In this document: in pieces, positions 21,841-33,150 of the stretch | Position numbering within the stretch: position 1 is the stretch's first letter | Layout: each line of letters begins with the position of its first letter | Assembly (NCBI GenBank): GCA_027924585.1 | Contig: BSBM01001138.1 | Location: forward strand, 8,294,001 to 8,358,000 | Source: Larix kaempferi | Lineage: Eukaryota > Streptophyta > Pinopsida > Pinales > Pinaceae | Direction: 5' to 3' | Length of the DNA: 64,000 bases | The notes under the pieces: generated by a model | What the model was told of the DNA's origin: nothing | Databases searched by the model: none | Seen by the model: only the letters and a program-made list of their open reading frames with translations | Translations under genes and position numbers: made by a program

Positions 21841-22029
21841 TTCAAGTTCTAAAAGTCCCACAACTGTTTATTATTGTCATAACGAATTTCTGGGCATCTT
21901 TGATATAGTGGAATGGTATGGATATCTTTTTTGTGGTCTTTTGGCCGGTTGGAAAAGATGTTATTTGACTCAGCTAATTGCTGTGAATATGTTTTAGCAT
22001 GAGAGGATGCCAAAATATTACTCTCCATT

Positions 22030-22610
22030 CAACGGATAGGATGCCAACATGGCTCGATCCGCTTCCTATGCTGATGGTGATGGAACCGGATAAACTTAAT
22101 ATCGAAATGGATCTACCTTTACCTTGGCCGCGGGTAGTTATATGTAAACTAAAGAAATTGGTTCACATGCAGCTAAATCTGCCATAGCCTTTGCTGGTTC
22201 GAATGCTGCTTGATCTCTATATAATGGCGGTGGGTCAATAACCGGTATTGGCGCTATATCTGCGACTAGAGAATCTATAATAACTCAATTTGCATTAAAT
22301 AATATGATATGAGGCTATAGGATCCACGACTGAAAATGGAACTCGGTACGTAGGTATTTAATCTGGTTCTGTTGCTTATGCTTATGTGGGAGCAACCTAA
22401 ATAAATTATGGGTCAACGGATTGTTCAACTGTGAATAAATTAAAACTGTGCTACCTTCGCTCCTGATGCCCTAGATGTCGTAGCCTTTGCCTTTGATGGT
22501 GAAACTCCTACCTTTCTTCCTGTTGCTTTCATGGATCACTTTGCTATTGCTGCGTATGGATCTCGTTCTAAATTTGCTGGTGATGCTACTAGCTAAGCAA
22601 CTCGGTCTGC
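22030..22610 (+). pseudogene. alanine/glycine-rich low-complexity coding relic
   Basis: Short stretches in one reading sense are rich in Ala, Gly, Ser and Asp, using repeated GCT codons: MARSASYADGDGTG, SHAAKSAIAFAGSNAA, and further on AFAFDGETPTFLPVAF. Stops interrupt them. I do not recognise a family. It could be a decayed gene fragment captured by the transposon or low-complexity DNA. Confidence 0.25.
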
Positions 22611-25600
22611 TGATGGATAAAATTCCAACACATTGTACAATTATATAAAATATAATTCCATAGTACACTAAGTCACATTTGTTGTTTCTCTTTTTCGAGA
22701 AGGTAATTCACATAGATTAACTGGTGCAAATTGGTTTTTTCCTCGAGAAGTAATAATATTCTTTAATTGCACAACTTGATTATAATAATCATCTACATAG
22801 GGATCACCGCTATGAGTTGCAGCAAGACGCATGTGAAAATGCTCTCAATTTATTTTGTAGACATGCACTTTGATTGGGATTGCAGCCAACGATTACTACT
22901 CCTACATGATTGGCTATTTGTAAATAAATTATGTTGGCTAGTGCACTGATGTTGCTTTCCACATTGTTGAGAATTACTACGTTGATCCCAAAAATCCCCA
23001 CCCAAAAATGCCTCAGTATATCTGTGCATGGTAGGTGGAGGAGGATGTGAATTGAATAATTACTATGTTGGCATAGGTGGAAATGAGGAACACCGTTGTT
23101 CATTTCCTAGAATCTTTGTTGTTGCAGCAATGTTTATGCTTGTGTAGGAAATAAATCATTGGGCTGGGGCATTTTTTGATGCAAAATATTAGTTGTAATC
23201 CATGATGCCCCCTTGATCGCATATTAGATCATCCAATGACTTTGTTGAGGCCATCCACCCATTAAATGAACTCAAGAGTTGTATTGAGGCACCCCTCCTC
23301 CATACTAGATCATATCATAGATGGCAGAATTCCTCCAAAATGAGGTTGGGATCCAAGAAAATGTTACATTTGAGGTGGCCCAGATGAAGCAACCTATGAT
23401 GCTTGACCATGGTAGGACCTATGATGTGGTTGATTTTGTCCAACATCTAACAAAACAATCATTTCATTAATATATAAACTAAAACATTCAATGAATTATC
23501 ATATATATATATGAAGTTATAACAATGCATAAACACCCTGCAAAAAATCTACTTGAAAATTAGCCAAATGATCTTGCCATTAAGAGAAATTCAAAGATAT
23601 AATATTGAACTCAAACATTACATACAAAATATACTAAGCATAACCAAACTCAAGATTAACTACTTATATAAATGCAGATTACACAAACACTAAAAGTAAT
23701 CAAACACTAGCCTGGCTGTACGATATGATCCATTCCAAAAGCAACCACGCCATTGGTAAATATTGAAGCATAATATGGAGGCCACGAAAGAAAATGGACT
23801 GAGCCAACGAGGGTGGGTGAAAAGCAATTTTTTTTCTTAACAGAGTAAAAGCAAAGAAATAATGAATATGCAGGACTTGGTTTAATTAGGGTTGTTTGAG
23901 TGGTGCAGAGGGAATGAATACTAAGACCCAAGAGTGCAAGTTACTTCTTTACTTGGACTTGGCTACAGTAGCTCATAAATATCTCTTCGGCATGAATATT
24001 CCTTCGATTACTACTATTATAGTGAGTGGTGGAAAGGTAAATGATATATGCCCCACATTAAAGTTGCAGGATCTTATACCAATACCAATACCCACAAAGA
24101 AACGTAAAACAATTGAGGAATTGCATTTCAGTAACCTATAAATGCAAATCTACCCAATTAAATTTCACATTCAATCATTTAATAATTTCGATACCTTCAA
24201 GATAAATATTGCATCCTTGGTTTTTATTTTTTTGGGAGGATCTTCCTTCAGTTTGATGGGAAATAATAAATTCGTAGACTTTCATGCATATTGTTGTTGA
24301 TGAGGTTTATTAAGTTCCAAACCCCGAGAATATTTGGAGTTGGCTTATGATTAAGGATTTTTAAATCTGTATTCATCTAATTGTAGGAGCAGTCAAAATT
24401 AGGGGTTACCAACAAAATCCATGACATCTGAAATCTTGACCAGCATGGAAGTGCTCACAAACATATGTCTCAGGGACTACGTTCAGAAAGAAAATGAGAT
24501 AGGTGCAAGTAAAATACTCTGTAACATGACACAGATGACAAAAGTAAACTTTACATGATTTCACACACCTTTGAAACGCTGAATGTTATATGATTCATTT
24601 GACGGAAAAGACTTTTTGAATTCCTTTAAATTATCATCATCAAAAGAGTAATGAGCTTGCTTACCCATCTGAACCTACAAATCTGGAGATATAATATCTT
24701 TCTAAAAGTGTGAACATCCGCCCATTTCGAGATATAATAGGCATGGCACCCTAGAACAATTTGTGCACTGGCCAAGTTCTATTGCTCCATAATGCAGTAT
24801 TGGGGCTTGCAGCTATAACAAAAGATAAGAGATGAAAATTTACCATGGTTTTATTCTTGGACAAATTTACTCCTCTTGTGTTTTTACTCATCCTGCGTTT
24901 TTCTCTTCCTACGCCTGCAAAACGATCAAACCCTAAAAAATACTATTAGACCAAAAGCCAAAAAAAAAAAACCCTAGAAAAATCTTTGGCACGGTAATAG
25001 AAAGAAGTCCACCTGATCTAACCTATATTACAGACATCCATTCTACCCAACTGCATCCTTCTAGGGGATCCACCATGACAATTCCTTCCAATCGCCTAGA
25101 AGGAATTTTTCTGTGCAACACCGCGACTACCTTCGTTGAAAACAACGACCATCATTTCAGCCACAAGCTCCAACTACAGCAGCCTACGAATCTCTTTAAC
25201 CAGAGCCTCTCCATTCTATTCATTGGCCTCAAGATACACTTCAATGGTGTTAGAAGACGAGGGTTTGGAGGCTAGCATCAATGGCTGTCGCAGAGGCATC
25301 AAAGACAGAATGTATGAAAGAAATGGATGAGCCTTCAAATCGATTGATGATCGATCATTGCTTTTGCAATTTCCCTGACCTTTGTCACCTTCATTTCGAT
25401 CTTGCTACTGGAGAAACGGTACTATGTATGCATGGAGTGTAACCCTTGCCTTGGCTAAACAACAACTACAATCTTTTCCCAACTAGATGCAGTCTTGGTG
25501 GGATGGGTGCCATTTTCCCTGGATGCGCCCGTGGTTTAGTTTAAATTTGTACTTATTAAGCTACTAATGTTTTAGACACATGAATTTAGGGAAAAGAGAT

Positions 25601-26154
25601 TGAAAAAAAGGAGAATATATATATTTTAAAATTGATACTTAGTGGGGATAAAAGTGCAAGGGGTTATAAGGGGTTTATCCATTATATTTATTATAATTTT
25701 TTAATTTTTTTTAAATGGAAGGGGTTATAATAAATATAATGGTAAAGGATAATAAGGGAAATGGTGGGACAAAGTATTTTTTCATTTAACTTTTGATCTT
25801 AGGATAAACCAAGGGAATGGTTTATGGGAATGATAGGGATGATATAAAAAGATATGGAGTTAACCAAAGGGGAAAATAAAAAAATTATGAAATAAAAGGT
25901 TTTTGAAGGTGGAATTCATGAATGCAAATAAAGGGATTAAATTAAAAATTAGGATGGGAATAGGTTATAAAGGGAATATATACAAAGAGGATTTTGGGAA
26001 AGGAAAAAAGGAAAGAGGCTCTTTATGAAAGGAGGGGAGTTTTTTTTCTTGAAATAGTGGTCATTGGTGCTTTCAAATGTTGGGAGATAGCCAAGGGGGG
26101 ATTTTTAGCTTTCTGAGCTTACATGAAGTGACAATCATGATGGACTATATACGA
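22611..26154. other. unassigned, AT-rich interior of the CACTA-type element
   Basis: No recognisable coding motif over 3.5 kb. Small features are a (TA)n run near 23500 and a perfect 18-bp inverted repeat, CCATTATATTTATTATAA at about 25677 with its complement at about 25725. The region 25560-26060 has many GGGGTTATAA and AAGGGA words. ORFs up to 80 codons look like chance. Confidence 0.5.
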
Positions 26155-26159
26155 AAAAG
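26155..26159. repeat. target duplication of copia element E, left copy
   Basis: AAAAG, repeated exactly at 32563-32567. Confidence 0.85.
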
Positions 26160-26845
26160 TGTTGATGTATATGTAACTTCGGAATGTATTTCACATATAT
26201 GTATATTGTATTCCTATAGAGATGTTATTATTCCTCTATACGGAAGTGGTTGTATTCCTATAGAGATGTTATTATTCCTCTATACGGAAGTGTCGTCATT
26301 TATATTGTGTCGTAACTTATACTTGATGGGTTATTAGACCACCTTGTTGGGGTCGGCCCTGTATAAGTCATGTGGGTCAAAGGGTTATTAGACCACCCTA
26401 TTGGGGGTCATCCATGTGGGTAAAAGGGTTATTAGACCACCCTAGTGGGGGTCGTCCCAGTCAGCATTATGTTAAGTGGTTAAGTTGAGGCCGACCTAGT
26501 TGAGTAAAGGTCAAGTCAAATTAGTGTATAAATAGAGAGTGTGTCTCTCTCATTTTACACATTCTATTCTCTCACTCACACTCAGGAGAGTGGCGCACTT
26601 GTGGAGGAGGAGGATCAGCTGCTAGGAGAAGACTATCTCTTGTATTCTAGTTGTATCATTGCTCTATCTATCTCTGAGGAAGTTATTGGGGTTTTTCACC
26701 TTTATGGTTTTCCCCAAGTAAACTCTGTGTCTCTTGTGTGCTTGCATTATTGTGTCCATGATTGTTATGATGTAGATTTGTTGTACATGTTGTTCTCTCA
26801 GTTAAGATCCTAGATCAGATTGAAGTAAATTCTGAAAATTTAACA
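26160..26845 (+). repeat. 5' LTR of copia E
   Basis: 686 bp with TG...CA ends. It contains a short direct repeat near its start (TATTCCTATAGAGATGTTAT twice) and GGGTTATTAGACCACC repeated three times around 26325-26440. A TATAAATA box is at 26527-26534. Confidence 0.92.
26527..26534 (+). promoter_or_regulatory. TATA box in the 5' LTR of copia E
   Basis: TATAAATA, also present at 32244-32251 in the 3' LTR. It is followed by a CT-rich tract where retroelement transcription would begin (R region). Position and conservation in both LTRs support a Pol II promoter. Confidence 0.6.
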
Positions 26846-26860
26846 TGGTATCAGAGCTAG
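26846..26860 (+). other. primer-binding site of copia E
   Basis: TGGTATCAGAGCTAG directly follows the LTR end CA, complementary to the 3' end of initiator tRNA-Met. Confidence 0.9.
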
Positions 26861-27527
26861 CCTGAAAGAAGGCATGATATGGCATGTATGACACTTGTTG
26901 CACTTACGATGCTAGGGCTTGATATAGAAAAAACCAGTCATCGTAGCACTTTCGCTATAAATCTGTTTTGGCGAAGTATTTGGATCTGAAACTTTTACAA
27001 GTCGAATATCAAATCCCCATGTACCTTGTCTCCAAAGGACAACCTCTAATTCGTTGTACTTTGTGATTTATGATCTGTACAATATAAGGTTTATGCCTCT
27101 TCCAGATCTGAGTCAAAATCAGGTGACCTTGGGAACAATGTCATAACTTGGGCTAGGAAGCTCCAAATGAAATTTCATAAAACGTGACAGGTAGTACACA
27201 GACTGTACTATCTCAGGAAAAGCTTTTAGAGGCCGAAGTTGAACCAATGACACGTGGCTCGCCGTACAAGTTCACTCTCCTGTATTATCCCATAAACAGA
27301 TCACGTTGCGACACTTGGAATAACTCTCTCTCAGAGAATCCAATTGAGGTCAGACCTATCGGGATGGAAATATAACAGGTCGAGCTATCTCAGGAAAAAA
27401 TTTCAGACCCTGTGGATCGAAAAGTTTGGAGTTACACCAGAAACAATCAGGTACATATTTCTGTCAAATCAAAATTATTTTTGAGCACCTTCATTCATGG
27501 CTTCCGGAATTTAGGGATTCGGAGAAA

Positions 27528-27850
27528 GTTGGAATTTTTGTAATCGGAGACCACGGCTGAATGCTACTCATCAAAATCGAAATTTAGAGACCAATATCAG
27601 AATTTTTGGTTGGGAACAAGGCCGGGCTTGATCAGACCCTAGTTCGGGACTTTGATCAGAAAAGTGGAAAATTAGGGCTTCTGCAAAAATGGGAATTTTT
27701 GAAATCTGTGACCACGGATGGAATCTCCTCATAAAAATAGAAGCTTAGAGCTTTGGATCAAATCTTTTGATTGGGCAGAAGAGTGGGCTTCATCAAACCC
27801 TAATTTGAGGTCACGTCCAGTGAATCCGAAAGTTTCAAAGGCAAAATTGA
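27528..27850 (+). repeat. two-copy tandem duplication in the leader of copia E
   Basis: A unit of about 162 bp starting GGAATTTTTG.AATC at 27528 recurs diverged at about 27690. Shared words include GACCACGG, GGGCTT.ATCA and ACCCTA. No coding content. The leader of E (26861 to about 28930) shows no gene. Confidence 0.7.
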
Positions 27851-28938
27851 GGAGTGAAACTTTGCAGTTTTCAAATTCTGAATATACCAGCTTGATCAGC
27901 TTATCAAGGCGCATATTTCTATCCTTTCGGAAGTTTGAAATTCAAAGTTTGAATTTTTGGGGTTTCTCTGACAAACCCTATTACAGCTCCAGATCCAGTT
28001 CCTGCAAATCAAGTGGATTGGGTTAATCCTAGAAGAGGATGGATTGGTCACCTGCATAAGTGAAGAAGTTCCTGTCTGAGAGGGAGATGAGGCTAAGGCC
28101 TTCCATAAGAAGATTACAAGCAATCTTGACAGGTATGGCTTACAGGTATGTTTCATGGTTAATTTTATCATATGTTTATCATTACAGTACAATCTTGATT
28201 AATTACTAGACTTGTCGTATCACCTTAATAGAAGATGTTCATTGATTAAGGTTTTGACAGTTATGAATGTACTAATGCATTGTGATGTTGTATGAGGTTT
28301 ATGTTGTTCGCTAACATAAAAGGTACACCAAGAAAGACAAATCATGTTGTACTTCAAGAACATATGATCATGGTGACATGAAGACAAAGATTCATCCATT
28401 GTCATGGATCACATAGAAGATCTACTTACGAGGTATGTATAACTTGGTTCTACAATGGTTAACTTATGAGACATGCAAGTTACTAGCACAAGTCACTGAA
28501 GAGAACCAGTAGACATTATGTGGGTATGTTAGACATAACTAGCTAGCATGCTAATCCAGGTATGTTTTTCCTATATCAAGCTAAAATCCTACCTTGTGTT
28601 AGGATCTTATATTGTTGTGTTGTTGATAATGATTATTCATGAAGTCATAGGTTTGAATAGTCATGGCTGTATGCATATTATATTTCTTACCATAATTGAG
28701 GATTTAACTAATCAGAAGAGTCCTATGATCAAATAAGAATATGCATGAGTAAAAGAAAACTTCCCTGAAACCTTGAATACTAATGCTTATTATTTATGTT
28801 TGAAATGATCATGACTATACATGCTTAAGATTATTGTGTTTTGATAGTATTAAGATTATACTAATAAATGTGTGATTATGTATGAGTCCTCAAGGATAAC
28901 ACAATGATGATACTAACAAGCATGCATAGGGATCGAGA

Positions 28939-30349
28939 ATGAATATAAGTTCAAGAATAGGTAATCCAGGAAGCAAAGATCAAGAGGGAGCACACTCCAG
29001 TAGTTTCTGCAAGGATGCAGATATTCAGAGGGAGTTGACCACTTCTCACAATCCACATCATAATGGAGTTGCAGAAAAAGAAGCAAAGACTGAGAGGGAG
29101 TCAACCCAACAATCAAACAAAGATAAGTATTTTTATTATCATTTCTTGCATATTTGTTTGTTTAAATAAAATTGTTCAATGATGTATATGCTCATGTTCC
29201 TAGACTTAGGATATGTATTGTGCATATTAGAATGATTGCATTAATGAACAGTATACTACTAATATGCATGTGATGGGTAAGTGGCCTATGGCACTGTACA
29301 ACATTCCAGTGCTACTTATCTAAAATGAAACCTCTTTGCTGACATGTTGGGAGTAGTGCAAACTCTTAACAATGTTCTGGTAGAGACTAGAAGGCATCTA
29401 GAAAGTTGTGGAACATGGATGAATGTTGTATTGAAGCATTGGCTAAGATAATTGCATGACTGTATGACATATTTCTTTATGTGTAAGAATTTTTCTGAAA
29501 ATTATGAGATGTTTCTAATCATGCAATTTAAATTGTTTTGTAGGAAAGACCGTATACCTTCACCTACAAAAGAAGGACTACAACATTTGTTCAAGCAACA
29601 AAATTATCTATTGAAGATATTGAAGTTCCCAGGATATGGGAAGAATGCCATGATCCGTCGATCATGAAGAACGATGTTTGGGATGCGGTCCCAAGAGCTG
29701 AAGGGAAGTCTGTTGTGACTTCCAAATGGAACTATCACATCAAGCATGCTGCAGATGGCAGCATAGAGAAATATAAAAGTGATGAAATAGAAGATACACC
29801 AGATGGATTTCAAGACAGCTTTCTTGAATGGTGTAGTCATATATGTGTGCAGAACTTGGGGATGATGCACTATTTGTTTTTGGCATGAAGGTGTGGCAGA
29901 GTGCAGATGGAATCTTCCTTGGACAAGAGAAGTATGCAGTAGAGATCCTGAAGAGGTTCGGGATGATGGACTACAAGGCTATGGCCACACCTATGGAATC
30001 GAACCTGAAGCTTCTATGTGATGCTCCATCTGATCCAGTTGATTATGGGATCAAGTATGATGCGAATAAAAAGTTTAACCTGCAGGGTTATGTTGATTCA
30101 GATTGGGCTGGCAATACTGCAGATAGGAAGAGCACATCTGGATGTTGCTTCAGTATGGGATCAGGTGTGATCTCTTGGTTTAGCAGGAAGCAGTCCTGCG
30201 TAGCACTAAGTACAGCCGAAGCAGAGTATGTTGCGACGGATGAGCAGGTTGCAGATGTATTGACCAAGTCATTGGCCAGAGTGCAGTTTGAGTACTTCAG
30301 AGAGAGGCTTGGTGTTCTTCAGACTGAGGACACTTCGAGGAAGAAGTGA
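28939..30349 (+). pseudogene. pol: residual copia pol: integrase, RT and RNase H scraps
   Basis: At 28939-29115 an integrase scrap includes SHNPHHNGVAEKEAK, the conserved motif around the catalytic Glu. At 29650-29810 the RT start appears (NDVWDAVPRAEGKSVVTSKW), followed by a deletion of the catalytic core. At 29843-30060 the RT end continues (GIFLGQEKYAVEILKRFGMM). RNase H at 30070-30345 has YVDSDWAGNTADRKSTSGC and SWFSRKQSCVALSTAEAEYVA, with a further deletion joining it to the terminal motif ADVLTKSL. No catalytic YVDD remains. Confidence 0.88.
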
Positions 30350-30429
30350 TGGACACATTTGATGAAGCCATTCCAAACATGTTGGAAGGAGGATCCTTCA
30401 CATGGCTGTGGATGTAAGCGCTGGATGAT

Positions 30430-31010
30430 GAGCATCAGGATGATATTCTGGTTTCTGCTTTGTATGATCAGTTGGATCATTTATATGTATATGTATGAAC
30501 GCATCATGTTGGATGCTGGATATGATCAGTTGGATCATTTATATGTATGTACGCATCATGTTGGATGTTGGATATGATCAATTGGATCATTTATATGTAT
30601 GTACGCATCATGTTGGATGCTGGATATGATTAGTTGGATCATTTATATGTGTATATGCATCATGTTGGATGCTTGGACCATGTATCTGTATATGTATCAG
30701 GTGGATACATTGTATGATCAGGTAGATCATGTATGTTGATATGTATCAGGTATGATCAGGTAGATCATGTATGTTGATGGATACATTGTGTGGATCATGT
30801 ATTTATGTATCAGGTGGATACACTGTGTATGGTGATATGTATCAGGTAGATACTTGGTGTGCATCAGGTGGATGCATTGTATGATCAGGATGATCGTGGA
30901 TGACGAGCTTCTCCAGATGACATGCATCAGGACGATGCAGTGATGATGATCAGGATGATCATGTGTACATCAGGATGATGTATGGTGAGTATCAGGACGA
31001 TACTTTGTGG
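30430..31010 (+). repeat. tandem array rich in GGATCAT/ATGATCAG in copia E
   Basis: A unit of about 52 bp (TTGGATGCTGGATATGATCA ... ATTTATATGTATGTACGCA) is repeated four times at 30450-30680. It then degenerates into shorter units around ATCAGGTAGATCATGTATG and ATCAGGATGATC up to about 31010. Non-coding, between RNase H and the 3' LTR. Confidence 0.85.
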
Positions 31011-31019
31011 TCGTGGATC

Positions 31020-31640
31020 AAGTTATGCAGATGAGCATGTCTGGGAGGTCCTATAGGTCGGAGTTGTGTACCTGTAACAGCCTGGGATGCTCTTTCGAGA
31101 CATTGCTCTGGGAGGACATGTAATTTGTGCCCTGAGAGATCTTAAGGTCGAAGTTGTGTACCCGTAACATCCTGAGATGCTCTTGCGAGGTTTTGTCCTA
31201 TGGCATGTAATTTGCTCCTGGGAGATCTAGACAGGATGAAAAAGGCCTCAGATGCTTCAGCCAGGTTTTGCCATGACCACATGTAATTTGCTCCTGGGAG
31301 ATCTGGACAGGATGAAAAAGGCCTCAGATGCTTAAGCCAAGTTTTGTGGTGGACCACATGTAATGTGCTCCTAGGAGATCCAATAGGTAGAGCTGTGTGC
31401 TCGTAACAGCCTGGGATGCTTCAGCCAGGTTTTGTGGTGAGATCACATGTAATGTGCTCCTGGGAGATCCGACAGGTAGAGCTGTGTGCCCATAACAACC
31501 TGGGATGCTTTAGCCAGGTTTTGTGATGGGTCACATGTAATGTGGTCCTGGGAGATCTGACAGGTAGAGTTGTGTGCTCGTAATAGCCTAGGATGCTGCA
31601 GCCAGGTTTTGTGACGCACATAATAAGTCCTGAGGATTCG
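31020..31640 (+). repeat. tandem array of about 88-bp units in copia E
   Basis: Six or so copies of a unit containing CCTGGGAGATC, GACAGGTAGAG, TGTGTGC.CGTAACA, GGGATGCTTCAGCCAGGTTT and CACATGTAATGTG. Two neighbouring copies begin at 31457 and 31545. It is a different sequence from the preceding array and also non-coding. Confidence 0.85.
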
Positions 31641-31872
31641 ACAGTATGGCCAGTGATGACGAAGACCTGCAGGTGGTGGGCCTACATCCAGTATGAAAAA
31701 GGACTGGCTTTGTAGAACTTCTTATGACGAGTAGATTCAGAGATTGATTGAGATAGCAGCAGTAGTGATGATGATGATGACTCGATGACGATTATCCAGT
31801 GACGATGATCCAGAGAAGATTACTTGTGCTAAAAGACCTGTGTCGAGAAATACCTTCCTAGTTAAGAGGGAG

Positions 31873-32562
31873 TGTTGATGTATATGTAACTTCGGAATGT
31901 ATTTCACATATATGTATATTGTATTCCTATAGAGATGTTATTATTCCTCTATACGGAAGTGGTTGTATTCCTATAGAGATGTTATTATTCCTCTATACGA
32001 AAGTGTCGTCATTTATATTGTAAGTATCGTAACTTATACTTGATGGGTTATTAGACCGCCTTGTTGGGGTCGGCCCTGTATAAGTCATGTGGGTCAAAGG
32101 GTTATTAGACCACCCTATTGGGGGTTGTCCATGTGGGTCAAAGGGTTATTAGACCACCCTAGTGGGGGTCGACCCAGTCATCATTATGTTAAGTGGTTAA
32201 GTTGAGGCCGACCTAGTTGAGTAAAGGTCAAGTCAAGTTAGTGTATAAATAGAGAGTGTGTCTCTCTCATTTTACACATTCTATTCTCTCACTCACACTC
32301 GGGAGAGTGGCGCACTTGTGGAGGAGGAGGCTCTGCTGCTAGGAGAAGACTATCTATTGTATTCTGGTTGTATCATTGTTCTATCTATCTCTGAGGAAGT
32401 TATTGGGGTTTTTCACCTTTATGGTTTTCCCCAAGTAAAATCTGTGTCTCTTGTGTCCTTGCATTATTGTGTCCATGATTGTTATGCTGTAGATTTGCTA
32501 TACATGTTGTTCTCTCAGTTAAGATCCTAGATCAGATTGAAGTAAATTCTGAAAATTTAACA
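31873..32562 (+). repeat. 3' LTR of copia E
   Basis: 690 bp, matching the 5' LTR along its length with scattered substitutions and a small insertion near 32020. TATAAATA at 32244-32251. Ends TTTAACA, followed by AAAAG. Confidence 0.92.
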
Positions 32563-32567
32563 AAAAG

Positions 32568-32940
32568 TAGTTAATTAGTTATACTAGGAAAATAATTGTC
32601 AAGGAATGTAACTTTCATCATAAGATTTTTTGTTTCATCATAAGATTTGAATAACTTGAGAAGGGGAAGACGTAGATTTGAGCTATGCCGCTAAATAAAC
32701 CCTTGCCCGCCTCTTCAAAAGCCTCCAAGTTTTGTACCCTGTAGTTATCATCTCCATTGCTACTACTAGTGCACATATATAGTGTAACCCAAAAAAAATT
32801 CCAATGGTCATGACTTAATAAAATCCCTCGACCCGGTTTCATGCCTCCAAACAGGTTTTCAGGCCCCCTCCTGCCGATTAACTGGTAATGAGTATGATGA
32901 AATCCATCTCCATCTCCCCAAGTTCTGTCCAAAATTGACA
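32568..32940. other. unassigned sequence in the right interior of the CACTA-type element
   Basis: No motif recognised. A 107-codon minus-strand ORF (32618-32941) shows no known domain and is not convincing. Confidence 0.4.
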
Positions 32941-33147
32941 CAGCTAAAAATGACCAAATAAATGACCAATTGTTATGTGGTCATTTTTCATTTAGTTCTT
33001 ATCTCGTGACCAAATTGGCCATTTATCTTGGTCATTTTTAGTTAGCTCACTTAAAATTTCTCAATTTTGGTCATTTATCCCTTGAAAAAACTGTGGTGAC
33101 CAATTTTTTTGGTCACCTGGTCACTTATCTCTCATTTTGTACTATTG
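32941..33147. repeat. right subterminal region and TIR of the CACTA-type element
   Basis: CTAAAAATGACCAAATAAAT at 32945 recurs inverted near 33020-33045 (ATTTATCTTGGTCATTTTTAG region). Several TGGTCATTT and TGACCAA words follow. The final 29 bp are the inverse of the left end. Confidence 0.8.
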
Positions 33148-33150
33148 TTG

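Larger units (their letters stand above)
26160..32562 (+). mobile_element. Ty1/copia element E, structurally complete, coding region gutted
   Basis: Two similar LTRs (26160-26845 and 31873-32562) start TGTTGATG and end TTTAACA, flanked by AAAAG on both sides. A TGGTATCAGAGC primer site follows the 5' LTR and a purine tract (TTAAGAGGGAG) precedes the 3' LTR. Between them only scraps of integrase, RT and RNase H remain, with a long non-coding leader and two tandem arrays. It could be mobilised only by enzymes from another element. It inserted after the CACTA-type element was already in place. Confidence 0.93.
19598..33147. mobile_element. 13.55-kb CACTA-type DNA transposon, apparently non-autonomous
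   Basis: Left end CACTAGTACAAAATGAGAGA; the right end reads as its inverse with one base changed in the CACTA (CAATAGTAC). The inverted match runs about 29 bp to GATAAGTGACC. A 3-bp TTG duplication and dense GGTCATTT words in both subterminal regions fit the CACTA (En/Spm) superfamily. The insertion splits LINE ORF2 exactly. I see no transposase-like ORF. Its cargo is a tRNA-like gene, a LINE tail, unassigned DNA and a complete copia element. Without the copia element it is about 7.1 kb. Confidence 0.88.

Noticed and set aside
23896-24141. 81-codon plus-strand ORF ending with a Lys-rich tail, considered as a host gene fragment
   Set aside because: No motif, no supporting neighbours, and length within chance for this base composition.
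26541-26813. 90-codon ORF present intact in both copia E LTRs (also 32258-32530)
   Set aside because: The two copies are identical by descent as LTRs, it lies in the R-U5 region, and it has no recognised domain.
30430-31640. Repeat arrays considered as a possible CRISPR array
   Set aside because: Units are directly adjacent and vary together, with no unique spacers; they lie in a plant retroelement.
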